A stretch of DNA of 64,000 nt from Cellvibrio mixtus subsp. mixtus J3-8 (lineage in GTDB: Bacteria; Pseudomonadota; Gammaproteobacteria; Pseudomonadales; Cellvibrionaceae), in contig NZ_KN266207.1 of the NCBI RefSeq assembly GCF_000766945.1, positions 1,080,444-1,144,443 of the forward strand. The letters run 5' to 3'. Below, piece by piece: positions 8,732 to 18,282 of the stretch. Made by a program: the position numbers and the translations under genes. Positions within the stretch are counted from its first letter, which is position 1. Every line of letters starts with the position of its first letter. The notes beneath the pieces were generated by a model that was given only the letters and a program-made list of their open reading frames with translations, had not been told where the DNA came from and ran no database searches.

Positions 8732-10438
8732 TTAAACGCTGTAACCCAACGCCTGCAAACTTTCCTCAGCAATTTGCAACACACTGGTATCTGCATTTTT
8801 ATCCAGTTTGATTGCATCAAGATAATATTCAAGGCTAATCACCGCGTCGGCAAATGTTTCCAATAAGTGCTGCACTGCAGGGTGCTGGTCATTAGCGAGC
8901 AAGTCTTCATCTACAAAACGCATGCAGCCTGCGAGCACTTTCGCTGCACGCGGCAAACCTAACAAGAACATTCCACCACGCACTGAATCCAGCGTCCCGA
9001 CAATATTACGGATGTGACCCTTATCGTAGTTGGATTCTGCAAATGCGCTTAACGCACGTTTCACTAACAACAAACCCGCTTCAGCTTCATCGATTACAAT
9101 TTTTTCTGCTTCAGCGATTTGATTGTTCGCCATCGCTGCATCGCGCGATAACGCGTTAATTTGCGCAACTTTTTCATCGGAAAGATTGGCATTACTTAAA
9201 CCGGCAATAGTGCTTTCTACATACAGTAATGTATCAGCAACGACCAATAACTCATCAGCAGATACCGGGCTGCGATTAGCTTGCCATTCGGTAATTTTTA
9301 TAATTTCATGTTTCAAACTATTGCTCGGCGCAACCAGACCAACAATAGCGAGAATATCGGCTACTTTTTTCAACGTATCTAACAATTCGGGAGACTCACT
9401 CAACAATTCCGCTCCCCCCTGGGCTGCGCGCTCCAGAATATTCTTGGTGCTGTGCAACTCATCAGTCAGCACTGCCACCATTGAGCTGATAGTGTTAGCA
9501 CTAGGCCCATTAAGAAACTCCATTTCGCGAGCCAGCTCAGCTTCGGTATATGCCAGCCTGCCAATACCGTATGCAGACAACACGGCTTGCGTTGTCTCGC
9601 TATCTGAATTAGAAAGCGCCAACAGGTACAACAACTCTTTTTGCAAAGCCGGATCAACTTCACGCTCCAGAACCGCACTGCCTTCAAACTGGAAACGTTT
9701 TATTTCACGTTCAATGGCACTGAGCAACATTTTGCGCCCTTTGCCTAACTGCATATTCTTTTCTGCCAATGCCGTTAGCGTTGCGCGCGCCAACCACCAA
9801 AAGTTGCTTAATGCCGCTCCGGTAGATGCAGCTTCCAAACGCTGCAATGCGCGAGTCATCATCCCCAATGACGCTTTTACCTGCACACCTTTCAATACAT
9901 TTAATAGCGCGGTTTGATACATATGGCGCAAGCGACGTACCAATGTGCTGAGATCCTCAGGTAAAGCCTGGCGTGAAGGCAAAGCACGAGGATTAGGCTT
10001 TATTACATTGAGCGGATAAAAATAACTTTCCGGTAATGGCACGGCCTTTCGCGCAAGGCGTAATTCATTGATATGCGGGATCAGCAACATCGCCATACTG
10101 CGCGCAGTTTGCGTGCAGTATTCAAGGTAGCGAGGAAGGATAAAAAAACTGGCTGTCAGGAGTTCCAGTTTTGCATCGGTTTTTTCGTCTTCACCCAAGG
10201 TGATATCAGTAATATGAGTAGCGAGTTCATCGGCCAGCAAATCAACCCCTCGCAACTGAATAAGGCTTAAAATACCGCGAATCTGCTTGATGCCATCAAT
10301 ACAATTCTGTAATAACTCGCCGTTATTGCGATCCTGCGCAAACTGTTCAAGGCGAACTGCAGATTGCTCAATCGTTGCAACCAGCTCGTCCTGAACCATT
10401 TTTAATGAAGCGAGATTCAAAGTTTCTGTTGTACTCAC
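8732..10438 (-). CDS. fimL: FimL-like protein, type IV pilus / Vfr signalling scaffold
   Basis: This 568-residue, mostly helical protein resembles FimL, which is homologous to the N-terminal part of the chemotaxis kinase ChpA/PilL but lacks kinase and phospho-accepting histidine domains. In P. aeruginosa FimL affects twitching motility and cAMP signalling. The helical hairpin repeats QNCIDGIKQIRGILSLIQLR and IRNIVGTLDSVRGGMFLLGL resemble degenerate Hpt modules. The identification is supported by context: nudC follows and dnaQ-rnhA-methyltransferase-gloB-mltD precedes, the order seen around PA1812-PA1823. No pilus structural gene lies in the window. Confidence 0.8.
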   Translation of the reverse strand: MSTTETLNLASLKMVQDELVATIEQSAVRLEQFAQDRNNGELLQNCIDGIKQIRGILSLIQLRGVDLLADELATHITDITLGEDEKTDAKLELLTASFFILPRYLEYCTQTARSMAMLLIPHINELRLARKAVPLPESYFYPLNVIKPNPRALPSRQALPEDLSTLVRRLRHMYQTALLNVLKGVQVKASLGMMTRALQRLEAASTGAALSNFWWLARATLTALAEKNMQLGKGRKMLLSAIEREIKRFQFEGSAVLEREVDPALQKELLYLLALSNSDSETTQAVLSAYGIGRLAYTEAELAREMEFLNGPSANTISSMVAVLTDELHSTKNILERAAQGGAELLSESPELLDTLKKVADILAIVGLVAPSNSLKHEIIKITEWQANRSPVSADELLVVADTLLYVESTIAGLSNANLSDEKVAQINALSRDAAMANNQIAEAEKIVIDEAEAGLLLVKRALSAFAESNYDKGHIRNIVGTLDSVRGGMFLLGLPRAAKVLAGCMRFVDEDLLANDQHPAVQHLLETFADAVISLEYYLDAIKLDKNADTSVLQIAEESLQALGYSV

Positions 10439-10606
10439 AATTACATCCTGGCTTTTGTCTTATGGAAAAAGTTAAAACAACAATTTAGGTACAATGACTC
10501 TATACCATGTTTGGCGTTATTTCATCGCGGCGCCTTAAATAAGCCCGGTGAAGCAGGCACATTGCCAAACAAATCTCATTTGTGCATTTTTCGAGTGAAA
10601 CGAATT

Positions 10607-11320
10607 TTATTCCCGCAACCATACACAGTTATCGCCGCTGGCTTTGGCGATAGCAACAAGCTTTTGTTGATGGGCAACCAACTCATCTTCATTCGCGATG
10701 ATAACCGGCAAGGGTTTGCGGCCAGGTGCGATACGGCGGATTTCTTCCACCTGGGCACCATCATCGCTCTTGGATTGATTACCACCCAGCGACAAAGCGG
10801 TTTGACCGCCGGTCATCAATAAATAAACATCAGCCAGAATCTCGGCGTCGAGAAGTGCTCCGTGAAGTTCACGCTGGGAGTTATCTACCCCGTAGCGTTT
10901 ACAAAGTGCATCCAGATTATTCTTTTGGCCGGGATGCTTGGCGCGCGCCATTAACAAGGTATCAATGACATGGCAGCGATCAGTAATACTGCCAAATCCC
11001 GGGCGCAACATGTTCAATTCATAATTGATAAAGCCGATATCAAACGCAGCGTTATGGATGATCAACTCAGCGTCACCCACAAATTGCAAAAACTCATCGG
11101 CAATACGCGCAAATACCGGCTTATCCTCAAGCATCGCGTTGCTGATACCGTGGACGGCCTGGGCGCCGGCGTCTATTTCACGCTCGGGTTTGATGTACTG
11201 GTGATAATGGCGCCCGGTCAAACGACGATTCACCAGCTCAACACAACCGATTTCAATAATCCTGTGACCTTGCGAGGTTTCCAGACCGGTAGTTTCGGTA
11301 TCCAGAACTATCTGACGCAT
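10607..11320 (-). CDS. dnaQ: DNA polymerase III epsilon subunit (3'-5' proofreading exonuclease)
   Basis: This is the proofreading subunit of the replicative polymerase, 237 aa. The DEDDh exonuclease motifs are visible: Exo I VLDTETTGLE (D7, E9), Exo II HNAAFDIGFINYEL, and Exo III HGALLDAEILADVYL, which contains the general-base histidine. The C-terminal tail would bind the alpha subunit. It lies 13 bp downstream of rnhA on the same strand, so rnhA-dnaQ are probably co-transcribed. In many gammaproteobacteria these two genes are divergent; the tandem order is pseudomonad-like. Confidence 0.95.
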   Translation of the reverse strand: MRQIVLDTETTGLETSQGHRIIEIGCVELVNRRLTGRHYHQYIKPEREIDAGAQAVHGISNAMLEDKPVFARIADEFLQFVGDAELIIHNAAFDIGFINYELNMLRPGFGSITDRCHVIDTLLMARAKHPGQKNNLDALCKRYGVDNSQRELHGALLDAEILADVYLLMTGGQTALSLGGNQSKSDDGAQVEEIRRIAPGRKPLPVIIANEDELVAHQQKLVAIAKASGDNCVWLRE

Positions 11321-11333
11321 TTATGTAACCTCT

Positions 11334-11780
11334 TTATCTAGATCCGCGCGGCAACTCTTCGATACCACGATTCGCCAAACCATCGGCAATTTCATTTTCG
11401 CGATGTCCGCTGTGCCCTTTCACCCAATGCCAACGCACTTGGTGGCGCTGGTTTTGTTCATCCAGGCGCTGCCACAAATCCGCATTTTTAACCGGCTCCT
11501 TAGCTGCTGTGCGCCAACCATTTCGCTTCCAGTTAGCGAGCCATTCGGTAATGCCTTTACGCACATACTGCGAATCAGTGGTGATAGTTACATCACAAGG
11601 CTCACGCAGTGCACTCAAGCCCTCAATAGCGGCCATCAACTCCATTCGATTGTTGGTTGTGTTTGCCTCACCACCATACAATGATTTTTCTACCCCACTG
11701 TAGCGTAAGAGCACCCCCCAACCGCCAGGGCCAGGGTTACCTTTGCAGGCACCATCGGTATAAATTTCGACCTGTTTCAA
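11334..11780 (-). CDS. rnhA: ribonuclease HI
   Basis: RNase HI cleaves RNA in RNA-DNA hybrids. With the TTG at 11780 as start it has 148 aa (E. coli 155). Catalytic residues are visible: D9 in [12 protein letters not shown]47 in [10 protein letters not shown]69 in TTDSQYV, and D133 in ENEIADGLA, with the flexible-loop histidine in GHSGH. The longer open frame (to 11948) would add 56 unrelated residues read antiparallel to nothing conserved. The TTG overlaps the upstream methyltransferase stop as TTGA, which supports this start and suggests translational coupling. Confidence 0.92.
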   Translation of the reverse strand: MKQVEIYTDGACKGNPGPGGWGVLLRYSGVEKSLYGGEANTTNNRMELMAAIEGLSALREPCDVTITTDSQYVRKGITEWLANWKRNGWRTAAKEPVKNADLWQRLDEQNQRHQVRWHWVKGHSGHRENEIADGLANRGIEELPRGSR

Positions 11781-12640
11781 ACTTGTCCATCCACAAACAA
11801 TAAACTGCGTATTGATGCCCCGCTGGTTGGGCCAAGGATACGGGTAACAGCCAAACCGCGTAACGGGCGGTATTTCTGCCACGCCGGTTTTATCGGCGTG
11901 AGAGGTATGTGGTCCTTGCGGGCGACAATCATATAGAACCCTCCCCAAGGCAAGCGCAGCCTTTTACCCCAGCGCTCGACCCATTGCAAATGTTTAATCG
12001 CATTTTCCTGTGGCAAAGGCGGACGAAAAAAACCTTTGTAAATCGCAATTGGCTCCATATCAACCAATGCCAACCAATCCAACAAACGCCCCAGGCGCAA
12101 ATATTGAAACCGCCAGCGCGGCACAGACGTTATCAAACGGGCAATACGGGCACAAAACCCCCACAGGCTCCAGGGGTTAAAGCCGATGATAATCAGATGT
12201 CCACGTGGAATTAGCACACGCGTTGCTTCGCGCAGTAAATGATGGGGACTTTGACTGTAATCGAGCGTATGGTGAAGCACTACTGCATCAATTGACTCGG
12301 CAGGTAAGGGTAAATGGTTGAAATCCACTACACCGCTCAGGCGCGGATTTAACTCAGTATGCGGATGCAATAAAAAACGATGGGAGATCAAGCTCTGGCT
12401 ACTTAAATCCACACGCCCGCTAATGCCAAGCTGGAGCAGATGGTAACCAAACACATATTGGAGGCCATCATTAATAGCTTCCTGCTCTTCGGCGAGTAAC
12501 GATTGCCCAAGCGGTGAATCAAACCATGCTGTTACATCGGCAATTGATTCCCGCAACGGCAACACACCAAAGCGTCGCTTCCAAAGCGCGGAAAAACGAA
12601 TCAATAATCGATGCGGTGCTTTTATAATCTTGCGATGCAT
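11777..12640 (-). CDS. class I SAM-dependent methyltransferase
   Basis: This 287-residue protein has a methyltransferase-11-type core in the middle: [19 protein letters not shown], then [24 protein letters not shown]. The glycine-rich SAM loop (motif I) is poorly conserved. It is the usual neighbour of rnhA-dnaQ and gloB in pseudomonads (the PA1814 position). The substrate is unknown. The last codons overlap the rnhA TTG start. It is divergent from gloB, with 102 bp between the starts. Confidence 0.8.
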   Translation of the reverse strand: MHRKIIKAPHRLLIRFSALWKRRFGVLPLRESIADVTAWFDSPLGQSLLAEEQEAINDGLQYVFGYHLLQLGISGRVDLSSQSLISHRFLLHPHTELNPRLSGVVDFNHLPLPAESIDAVVLHHTLDYSQSPHHLLREATRVLIPRGHLIIIGFNPWSLWGFCARIARLITSVPRWRFQYLRLGRLLDWLALVDMEPIAIYKGFFRPPLPQENAIKHLQWVERWGKRLRLPWGGFYMIVARKDHIPLTPIKPAWQKYRPLRGLAVTRILGPTSGASIRSLLFVDGQV

Positions 12641-12742
12641 TAATTAGCCTCAGAACCGGGTTATATTCAAGCCATTGAGTGAGCATATATGCCATGTTTG
12701 GTGTGACGAAATAGAACCGGCCATATTCGAAGAGATTATCCA

Positions 12743-13522
12743 GTGTTAAAGATTACCCCCATTCCAGCCTTTGAGAATAATTATTTCTGGATCATCCAAC
12801 CTGACCCGGCTAAAAACGCTGTGTATGTAGTGGATCCGGGAGCCGCTCAACCGGTGCTGGAATATTTACACGCCCATCAATTAACACTTGCAGCAATCCT
12901 GGTTACCCACCGTCACAACGACCACATCGGTGGTATCAATGAGCTGCTCAACCGTTCACCTGTGAATGTTTATGGCCCGGTATCAGCGGCAATTCCCCAG
13001 GTTTCAATTCATTTACAGGATCAGGATGTATTTAGTCTTGGTGACCTGCATTTCCAAATCATTGCAGTACCTGGCCACACCTGGGAACACATTGCCTTTT
13101 ACCTTCCACAACAAAAAATACTTTTTTGCGGCGACGCTTTATTTGCTGGCGGTTGCGGGCGACGTTTTGATGGCACTCCCGAAATCATGTGGGATTCATT
13201 GCAAAAGCTTGCCGCATTGCCAGACGACACATTGATCTACTGCGCACACGAATACACCCTCTCAAACCTCCGCTTTGCAGTTGCCGCTGAACCGGGCAAT
13301 GAGGCCCTGAAAGAACGATTAGATCAGGTCGAACAATTGCGGGCTCATAATCAAATAACACTGCCCTCCACAATTTTGCTGGAAAAACGAACAAATCCAT
13401 TTTTACGCTGTCAAGAAGATGGCATCAAAGTCTTCATAGAGTCGCAGACCGGACATAAACCGGATTCTGCTGCAGAAACCTTCGGTGCCTTACGATTGAT
13501 TAAGGACTCTTGGCCTGTGTGA
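12743..13522 (+). CDS. gloB: hydroxyacylglutathione hydrolase (glyoxalase II)
   Basis: GloB (259 aa) hydrolyses S-lactoylglutathione to lactate and glutathione, the second step of methylglyoxal removal. The metallo-beta-lactamase metal motif THRHNDH is at residues 55-61, followed by GHTWEHIAFY, FCGDALFAGGCGR and CAHEYTLSN. The C-terminal helical glutathione-binding domain is present and ends at the expected length. The start is a GTG with an AGAG site upstream. Confidence 0.94.
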   Translation: MLKITPIPAFENNYFWIIQPDPAKNAVYVVDPGAAQPVLEYLHAHQLTLAAILVTHRHNDHIGGINELLNRSPVNVYGPVSAAIPQVSIHLQDQDVFSLGDLHFQIIAVPGHTWEHIAFYLPQQKILFCGDALFAGGCGRRFDGTPEIMWDSLQKLAALPDDTLIYCAHEYTLSNLRFAVAAEPGNEALKERLDQVEQLRAHNQITLPSTILLEKRTNPFLRCQEDGIKVFIESQTGHKPDSAAETFGALRLIKDSWPV

Positions 13523-13885
13523 GTGAAGATCCGCTATAAAGTGCATTTATATACTGGAAAATACATCTCATCCGCAATGTGACAGGTGGCGCTTATTCCA
13601 TATTAAGCATTGACCCGCCTTTAACCAGCACCTAGAATTCGAAATCCACAGCCCCACGGATGGCAGAAGGTAATCACTAAATAGCCATTTTTGACAGAAT
13701 AATAGGATAAAAATCCTAAGTTCCAAGCAAGAATCTGCAGATGTTCTCTGCGCATGGCCGTACCCAAACCGACTTTCTAATCGGCTGACTCGCTAATCGA
13801 AAAGTCATATGAAAAGCGTTGTTAAGCTGCCGTAACTCCGTTGTTCTTACGAGTTACGCTAAAAAGTAAACTAATAAGTGACCCT
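13523..13885 (+). other. gap before mltD: promoter and long leader
   Basis: This 363-bp gap holds no gene I can support. It contains a good sigma-70 promoter (13610-13638). From about 13645 onward it would be a leader of about 240 nt for mltD, with small hairpins: AGGAT-aaaa-ATCCT near 13705, and CGTAACTC/GAGTTACG at 13831-13858, a short distance before the mltD ATG. Confidence 0.5.
13610..13638 (+). promoter_or_regulatory. sigma-70 promoter for mltD
   Basis: The -35 hexamer TTGACC (13610-13615) and -10 hexamer TAGAAT (13633-13638) are separated by 17 bp. The predicted start near 13645 leaves a leader of about 240 nt before the mltD ATG. Confidence 0.6.
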
Positions 13886-15439
13886 ATGAACCCGACAAAC
13901 CGTTCCCATCTGCTAGCGCTAGGCTTGGCCTCATTCTGCATCCTGTCATTAGCGGGATGTAACTCCCTGAAAAAACCCGACAATGCAGTTGTCGAGGTGC
14001 CTCAAGTAATTCCCTCAATCCCATCAGATGAAAAACAATTAGGCGCCAAGCTCCGTGAAAGCACGGGCGACTACGGCAATCTGTGGAATGAAATCACTGA
14101 AGGTTATGGTTTACCGTCAGTAGGTGATGAGAAAGTGTCCAAGCATTTGCGTTGGTACTCTAATAATCAGAAGTACCTGGATCGGGTTACCGCACAAAGC
14201 AAGCCTTATCTTCACTATGTCGCCAACGAATTGCGCGAAAATGGTTTGCCACTGGAATTAGCGCTACTCCCTATTGTTGAAAGTGCTTACGATCCTTTCG
14301 CTACTTCGCCGAGCAAAGCCTTGGGAATCTGGCAGTTTGTTCCCCAAACCGGGCGCAATTTTGGATTGAAACAAAACCAATGGTATGACGGTCGCCGCGA
14401 TGTAGTCGCCTCAACTGATGCTGCTGTTCGTTATCTCAAGCGTTTGAATACTATGTTTAATGGTGACTGGTTGCTAACAATCGCAGCCTACAACGCAGGA
14501 GAAGGAACTGTCCGCCGTGCCATTGAACGCAATCGCAAACAAGGAAAAGGAACCGACTTCTGGTCACTTCCTTTATCACAACAAACCCAGTCTTATGTAC
14601 CGCAACTACTAGCATTATCAAAAATCGTCGCTGATCCGGAAAAATACGATCTCGAATTAGACGAAATCCCCAATAACCCCTACTTCACTACAGTGAACGT
14701 GAATTCCCAAATTGATTTAGCCCAAGCTGCACGTATGGCGGATATTGACCCTAAAGAGTTACGCAACCTGAACGCGGGTTATAACAAATGGATTACCGAC
14801 CCCACCGGCCCCCATCAATTACTTATCCCCATTGCCGACGCCGCTGAATTTACCTTGACGCTGGATAAGCTCCCTAAAATTGCCCCAGTGCAATCCAGCG
14901 GTGATTACAAAGTAAAATCGGGCGATACCCTGGGTTCAATTGCCAAACGTTTTGGCACCAGTGCTGCTGCCCTGCAAAGTGCAAACAACCTCAAATCAAC
15001 CCAACTGCGTGTAGGGCAAAGCCTGACGATTCCCGGACAATCACCATTAAGTTCTCCCTATGCCATTCAAGCCGAACAGGAAATCGCCCAACGCAACCAA
15101 AAAAATACCGGCACTTACTACACCATCCAATCCGGTGACAGTTTTTGGACCATCGCTAAAAAGCATGGCACCAGCGTGAATAATTTATTGAAATGGAATG
15201 ACCTGGCGAGCAATGCCAATCTCAAACCCGGTCAAAAATTATTGGTGGTTAATAAAACACCAGCGCAGCCACAGGACAACAAAATTACGTATCAAATCAA
15301 GTCGGGCGATACACTGCACAAAATCGCCGATAAGTTTTCGGTATCCAAAAAAGACATCCTGAGCTGGAATAAAGTCAAAGATGAAAGTTACATCCACCCG
15401 GGCCAGGAATTGACGATTTTTTTGAGCGCAACCAATTAA
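13886..15439 (+). CDS. mltD: membrane-bound lytic murein transglycosylase D (lipoprotein)
   Basis: MltD (517 aa from the ATG at 13886) cleaves peptidoglycan glycan strands to 1,6-anhydro products. The N terminus is a lipoprotein signal with lipobox LAGC. The SLT domain (about 100-260) contains the catalytic Glu in VESAYDPFA, the ALGIWQFVPQTG motif and AAYNAGEGTV. Three LysM repeats follow (about 337-380, 412-455 and 470-515), each with a SGD(T/S) core, for peptidoglycan binding. An earlier TTG in frame would place a hairpin stem inside the gene and spoil the signal peptide, so it is rejected. Confidence 0.94.
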   Translation: MNPTNRSHLLALGLASFCILSLAGCNSLKKPDNAVVEVPQVIPSIPSDEKQLGAKLRESTGDYGNLWNEITEGYGLPSVGDEKVSKHLRWYSNNQKYLDRVTAQSKPYLHYVANELRENGLPLELALLPIVESAYDPFATSPSKALGIWQFVPQTGRNFGLKQNQWYDGRRDVVASTDAAVRYLKRLNTMFNGDWLLTIAAYNAGEGTVRRAIERNRKQGKGTDFWSLPLSQQTQSYVPQLLALSKIVADPEKYDLELDEIPNNPYFTTVNVNSQIDLAQAARMADIDPKELRNLNAGYNKWITDPTGPHQLLIPIADAAEFTLTLDKLPKIAPVQSSGDYKVKSGDTLGSIAKRFGTSAAALQSANNLKSTQLRVGQSLTIPGQSPLSSPYAIQAEQEIAQRNQKNTGTYYTIQSGDSFWTIAKKHGTSVNNLLKWNDLASNANLKPGQKLLVVNKTPAQPQDNKITYQIKSGDTLHKIADKFSVSKKDILSWNKVKDESYIHPGQELTIFLSATN

Positions 15440-15467
15440 TTAAACGACTCATCGTTACCCAAACCAC

Positions 15468-15493
15468 AAGGCCAGTCACACACTGGCCTTTTT
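15468..15493 (+). terminator. mltD terminator
   Basis: The stem AAGGCCAGT-cacac-ACTGGCCTT (15468-15490) runs into TTT and lies 29 bp after the mltD stop. Confidence 0.85.
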
Positions 15494-15508
15494 ATTATCC
15501 GGAAGCGA

Positions 15509-15537
15509 TTAACAGCGGAACTTTATCCGTCTAGAAT
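15509..15537 (+). promoter_or_regulatory. sigma-70 promoter for pgm
   Basis: TTAACA (15509-15514) and TAGAAT (15532-15537) have a 17-bp spacer. It lies just after the mltD terminator and about 100 bp before the pgm start. Confidence 0.5.
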
Positions 15538-15640
15538 CTGCCTACCTTCTTCCTGTAAGCGCATCCGGCCAGGGTCATCCCTGATCAATACGCAACCAAA
15601 AAAATCAACTTTGCCTGACAAAGATAACCAAGGAGTTTTT

Positions 15641-17281
15641 ATGTCTACGAGCCCATTGGCCGGTCACCTATTACCATTGGATTTATTGGTAGATCTTCCC
15701 AAATTAATTGATGCTTATTACGCAAACAAACCCGATGCCGGTATTCCCGAGCAACGTGTTACTTTTGGCACTTCAGGTCATCGCGGCTCCTCCTTTAACA
15801 CCAGTTTCAATGAGAATCATGTGCTCGCGATTAGCCAGGCAATTTGTGATTACCGAGCAAAAGAAGGTATAACCGGCCCACTGTTTTTAGGGATCGATAC
15901 ACATGCACTTTCAGAGCCGGCACAAATCAGCGCCGTAGAAGTGCTAGCGGCAAATGGTGTGGAAATTATGCTCGCCAAAGGCGGCGAATATACACCGACC
16001 CCTGCAATCTCCCATGCAATTCTTAATTATAATCGCGGCCGCAGTTCCGGCCTTGCCGATGGCATTGTTATTACCCCATCGCACAACCCCCCGGATAACG
16101 GTGGCTTTAAATACAATCCACCCAATGGTGGCCCGGCTGATAGTGATATCACCAACTGGATGCAAGCGCGTGCCAATGAGTTGCTGGAAAACAAACTGCA
16201 AGGTGTTAAACGCATTGATTACCAGCAAGCCATAAAATTAGCGACGACCCACAATTTTGATTTCATTAATCATTACGTTAACGATTTGGTTAACGTTATT
16301 GATGTGGAGGCTATTCGCGGAGCTAACGTCCATATGGGTGCAGATCCACTGGGCGGCGCCGGCGTAAATTACTGGAGCGCAATTGCGGATCGCTACCAAT
16401 TAAACCTGAAAGTCCTTAATACCGCTGTTGATAAAACCTTCTCATTCATGACCGCTGACTGGGATGGAAAAATTCGTATGGACCCATCCTCCGCATACAC
16501 CATGCAAGGCATGGTTGAGCGTCGCAATTTATTTGATGTGGCTTTTGCGTGTGATGCGGATCATGACCGCCATGGCATAGTTGCACCCAGCTGTGGATTG
16601 TTGCCGCCCAATCATTACCTCGCCGTCGCCATTGAATATTTGTTTCAGAATCGCCCGCAATGGAAAGCAGAAACCGCTATCGGTAAAACCGTAGTGAGTA
16701 GCGCGATGATCGATAACGTTGCAAAAAAATTGGGCCGTCGCTTATATGAAGTACCGGTTGGTTTTAAATGGTTTGCACCAGGCTTATTTGACGGATCACT
16801 CGGTTTTGGTGGCGAAGAAAGCGCCGGCGCGTCTTTCTTGCGCATTGATGGCAGTGTATGGGCAACCGATAAAGACGGTATTATTCCATCACTGCTCGCT
16901 GCAGAAATCAAAGCACGTACCGGACGCGACCCGGGAGAGCGCTATCAAGCATTAGCCGATGAGTTTGGGCATGCAGCAGAAGCACGCGTTGAAGCCCCGG
17001 CAAATACAGCACAGAAAAAAGCCCTTTCAAAATTATCACCGGAACAAATTACATCCACTGAATTGGCGGGCGATAAAATTGACAGCATCCTGACCCATGC
17101 ACCGGGCAATAATGCGGCTATCGGTGGAATTAAAGTTATCAGCAAAAGCGGCTGGTTTGCGGCGCGGCCATCAGGCACTGAAGAAATTTATAAAATTTAT
17201 GCCGAAAGCTTTAAAGGCAAAGAGCATCTGCAAGAGTTGATTGCTGAAGCGCAAACCATTGTCGACAAAGCTATCTCTTGA
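15641..17281 (+). CDS. pgm: phosphoglucomutase (alpha-D-glucose phosphate-specific)
   Basis: This 546-residue enzyme interconverts glucose 1-phosphate and glucose 6-phosphate, linking glycogen and UDP-glucose metabolism to glycolysis. The phosphoserine loop is [18 protein letters not shown], the metal loop is [10 protein letters not shown], the sugar-binding loop is [12 protein letters not shown] and the phosphate loop is [12 protein letters not shown]. The length equals that of E. coli Pgm. The ATG at 15641 follows an AGGAG site; an upstream TTG is ignored. A bidirectional terminator follows. Confidence 0.95.
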   Translation: MSTSPLAGHLLPLDLLVDLPKLIDAYYANKPDAGIPEQRVTFGTSGHRGSSFNTSFNENHVLAISQAICDYRAKEGITGPLFLGIDTHALSEPAQISAVEVLAANGVEIMLAKGGEYTPTPAISHAILNYNRGRSSGLADGIVITPSHNPPDNGGFKYNPPNGGPADSDITNWMQARANELLENKLQGVKRIDYQQAIKLATTHNFDFINHYVNDLVNVIDVEAIRGANVHMGADPLGGAGVNYWSAIADRYQLNLKVLNTAVDKTFSFMTADWDGKIRMDPSSAYTMQGMVERRNLFDVAFACDADHDRHGIVAPSCGLLPPNHYLAVAIEYLFQNRPQWKAETAIGKTVVSSAMIDNVAKKLGRRLYEVPVGFKWFAPGLFDGSLGFGGEESAGASFLRIDGSVWATDKDGIIPSLLAAEIKARTGRDPGERYQALADEFGHAAEARVEAPANTAQKKALSKLSPEQITSTELAGDKIDSILTHAPGNNAAIGGIKVISKSGWFAARPSGTEEIYKIYAESFKGKEHLQELIAEAQTIVDKAIS

Positions 17282-17307
17282 CCAGCAATTGCAATAAACG
17301 TAAATAT

Positions 17308-17333
17308 AAAAGCCGCTCCCAAAGCGGCTTTTA
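17308..17333. terminator. bidirectional terminator between pgm and pirin
   Basis: The sequence AAAAGCCGCT-ccca(a)-AGCGGCTTTT has a GC-rich stem with A and T flanks, so it works for both convergent genes. Confidence 0.88.
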
Positions 17334-17352
17334 TATTTCAATCACAATTACC

Positions 17353-18207
17353 TCATACTTTCGGTAGGGGAATCCAATCTGTTTCGCCAGGCACCATGGT
17401 AAACCCGCCATTCGTCCAACGCTCACCTGCCCCGCGCACTTTTTCGCGCGATGAAGCCACAAAATTCCATAATATAAATCGGTCCCCCGCCAATGGCTCT
17501 CCACCAAACAACATTATTCGCGCACCCGCGTTTGTTTTTATAACAGCAGATTGATCCAATACACCAACATGGAATTCAGGAATAATGTCGTCACCAATAC
17601 TAATCTCACCCTGCACTACATACACCGCTAATTCTTGCTGCGGGAAATCCGGTCGATAGTCAGCACCGGCACCCAACTCCAAATCCAGATAGATTGTTTT
17701 ACTGGCAGTTTTTACGGGTGATGAAATACCAAACGCCTCACCAATTAACACGCGCCCTTTAATACCAGTAAGGTTAATTGCTGGAATACGCTCGGATGCA
17801 TAGTGCGCAAATGATGGATCACAATCCTCCTGGTCCGTAGGCAATGCCAGCCAGGTTTGAATACCTTCAACAGTAGTTTTACTTTCTCTTACATCATCAG
17901 GCAGGCGTTCTGAATGGACGATACCGCTACCCGCCGTCATCAAATTAATGGCGCCCGGCTCAATGCGCTGCACAATACCCAAGCTATCGCGATGCATCAT
18001 TGCACCGGAGAATAAATAAGTGACTGTCGCCAAACCAATATGTGGATGTTGGCGTACATCGCCCGCCGTAGTGCCCGCTTCAAAATGTGCAGGCCCCATA
18101 TGATCCACAAAAATAAACGGGCCTACACGCTGCTTTAAGCGTGAAGGCAGCAAACGCTTAACGGTAAAACCTATGTCCTGGGTGCGAGGTGGAATCAATA
18201 GCGTCAT
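17353..18207 (-). CDS. pirin family protein (bicupin)
   Basis: This 284-residue pirin-like protein has an N-terminal cupin with the metal site in HPHIGLATVTYLFSGAMMHRD followed by GSGIVHSER, and a pirin C-terminal cupin from about residue 170. Some pirins act as quercetin 2,3-dioxygenases or redox sensors; the role here is not determined. It lies 51 bp downstream of a LysR gene on the same strand and is divergent from a quinone reductase and an OYE, which suggests a quinone/electrophile stress unit. See the tandem duplication just upstream of its start. Confidence 0.88.
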   Translation of the reverse strand: MTLLIPPRTQDIGFTVKRLLPSRLKQRVGPFIFVDHMGPAHFEAGTTAGDVRQHPHIGLATVTYLFSGAMMHRDSLGIVQRIEPGAINLMTAGSGIVHSERLPDDVRESKTTVEGIQTWLALPTDQEDCDPSFAHYASERIPAINLTGIKGRVLIGEAFGISSPVKTASKTIYLDLELGAGADYRPDFPQQELAVYVVQGEISIGDDIIPEFHVGVLDQSAVIKTNAGARIMLFGGEPLAGDRFILWNFVASSREKVRGAGERWTNGGFTMVPGETDWIPLPKV

Positions 18208-18250
18208 GATAGTTCCCGTTTTGAAAAAGCTAATGTGTACTTAAAAATCA

Positions 18251-18282
18251 ATTGGTCTTTAAATCGATTGGTCTTTAAATCG
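18251..18282. repeat. 16-bp perfect tandem duplication at the 3' end of lysR
   Basis: The unit ATTGGTCTTTAAATCG occurs twice head to tail (18251-18266 and 18267-18282). The lysR stop codon lies inside it. Deleting one copy in silico extends the lysR frame by 13 residues to a TGA that overlaps the pirin ATG as ATGA. Confidence 0.95.

Noticed and set aside
9123-9917. 264-codon plus-strand frame opposite fimL
   Set aside because: Serine/alanine-rich product of the opposite strand of a real gene, without ribosome site or homology.
10501-12705. Similar 17-nt strings (TAT-R-CCATGTTTGG-Y-GT) in the fimL and gloB upstream regions
   Set aside because: Two matches with two differences are expected by chance over the total intergenic length, and the positions relative to genes differ.
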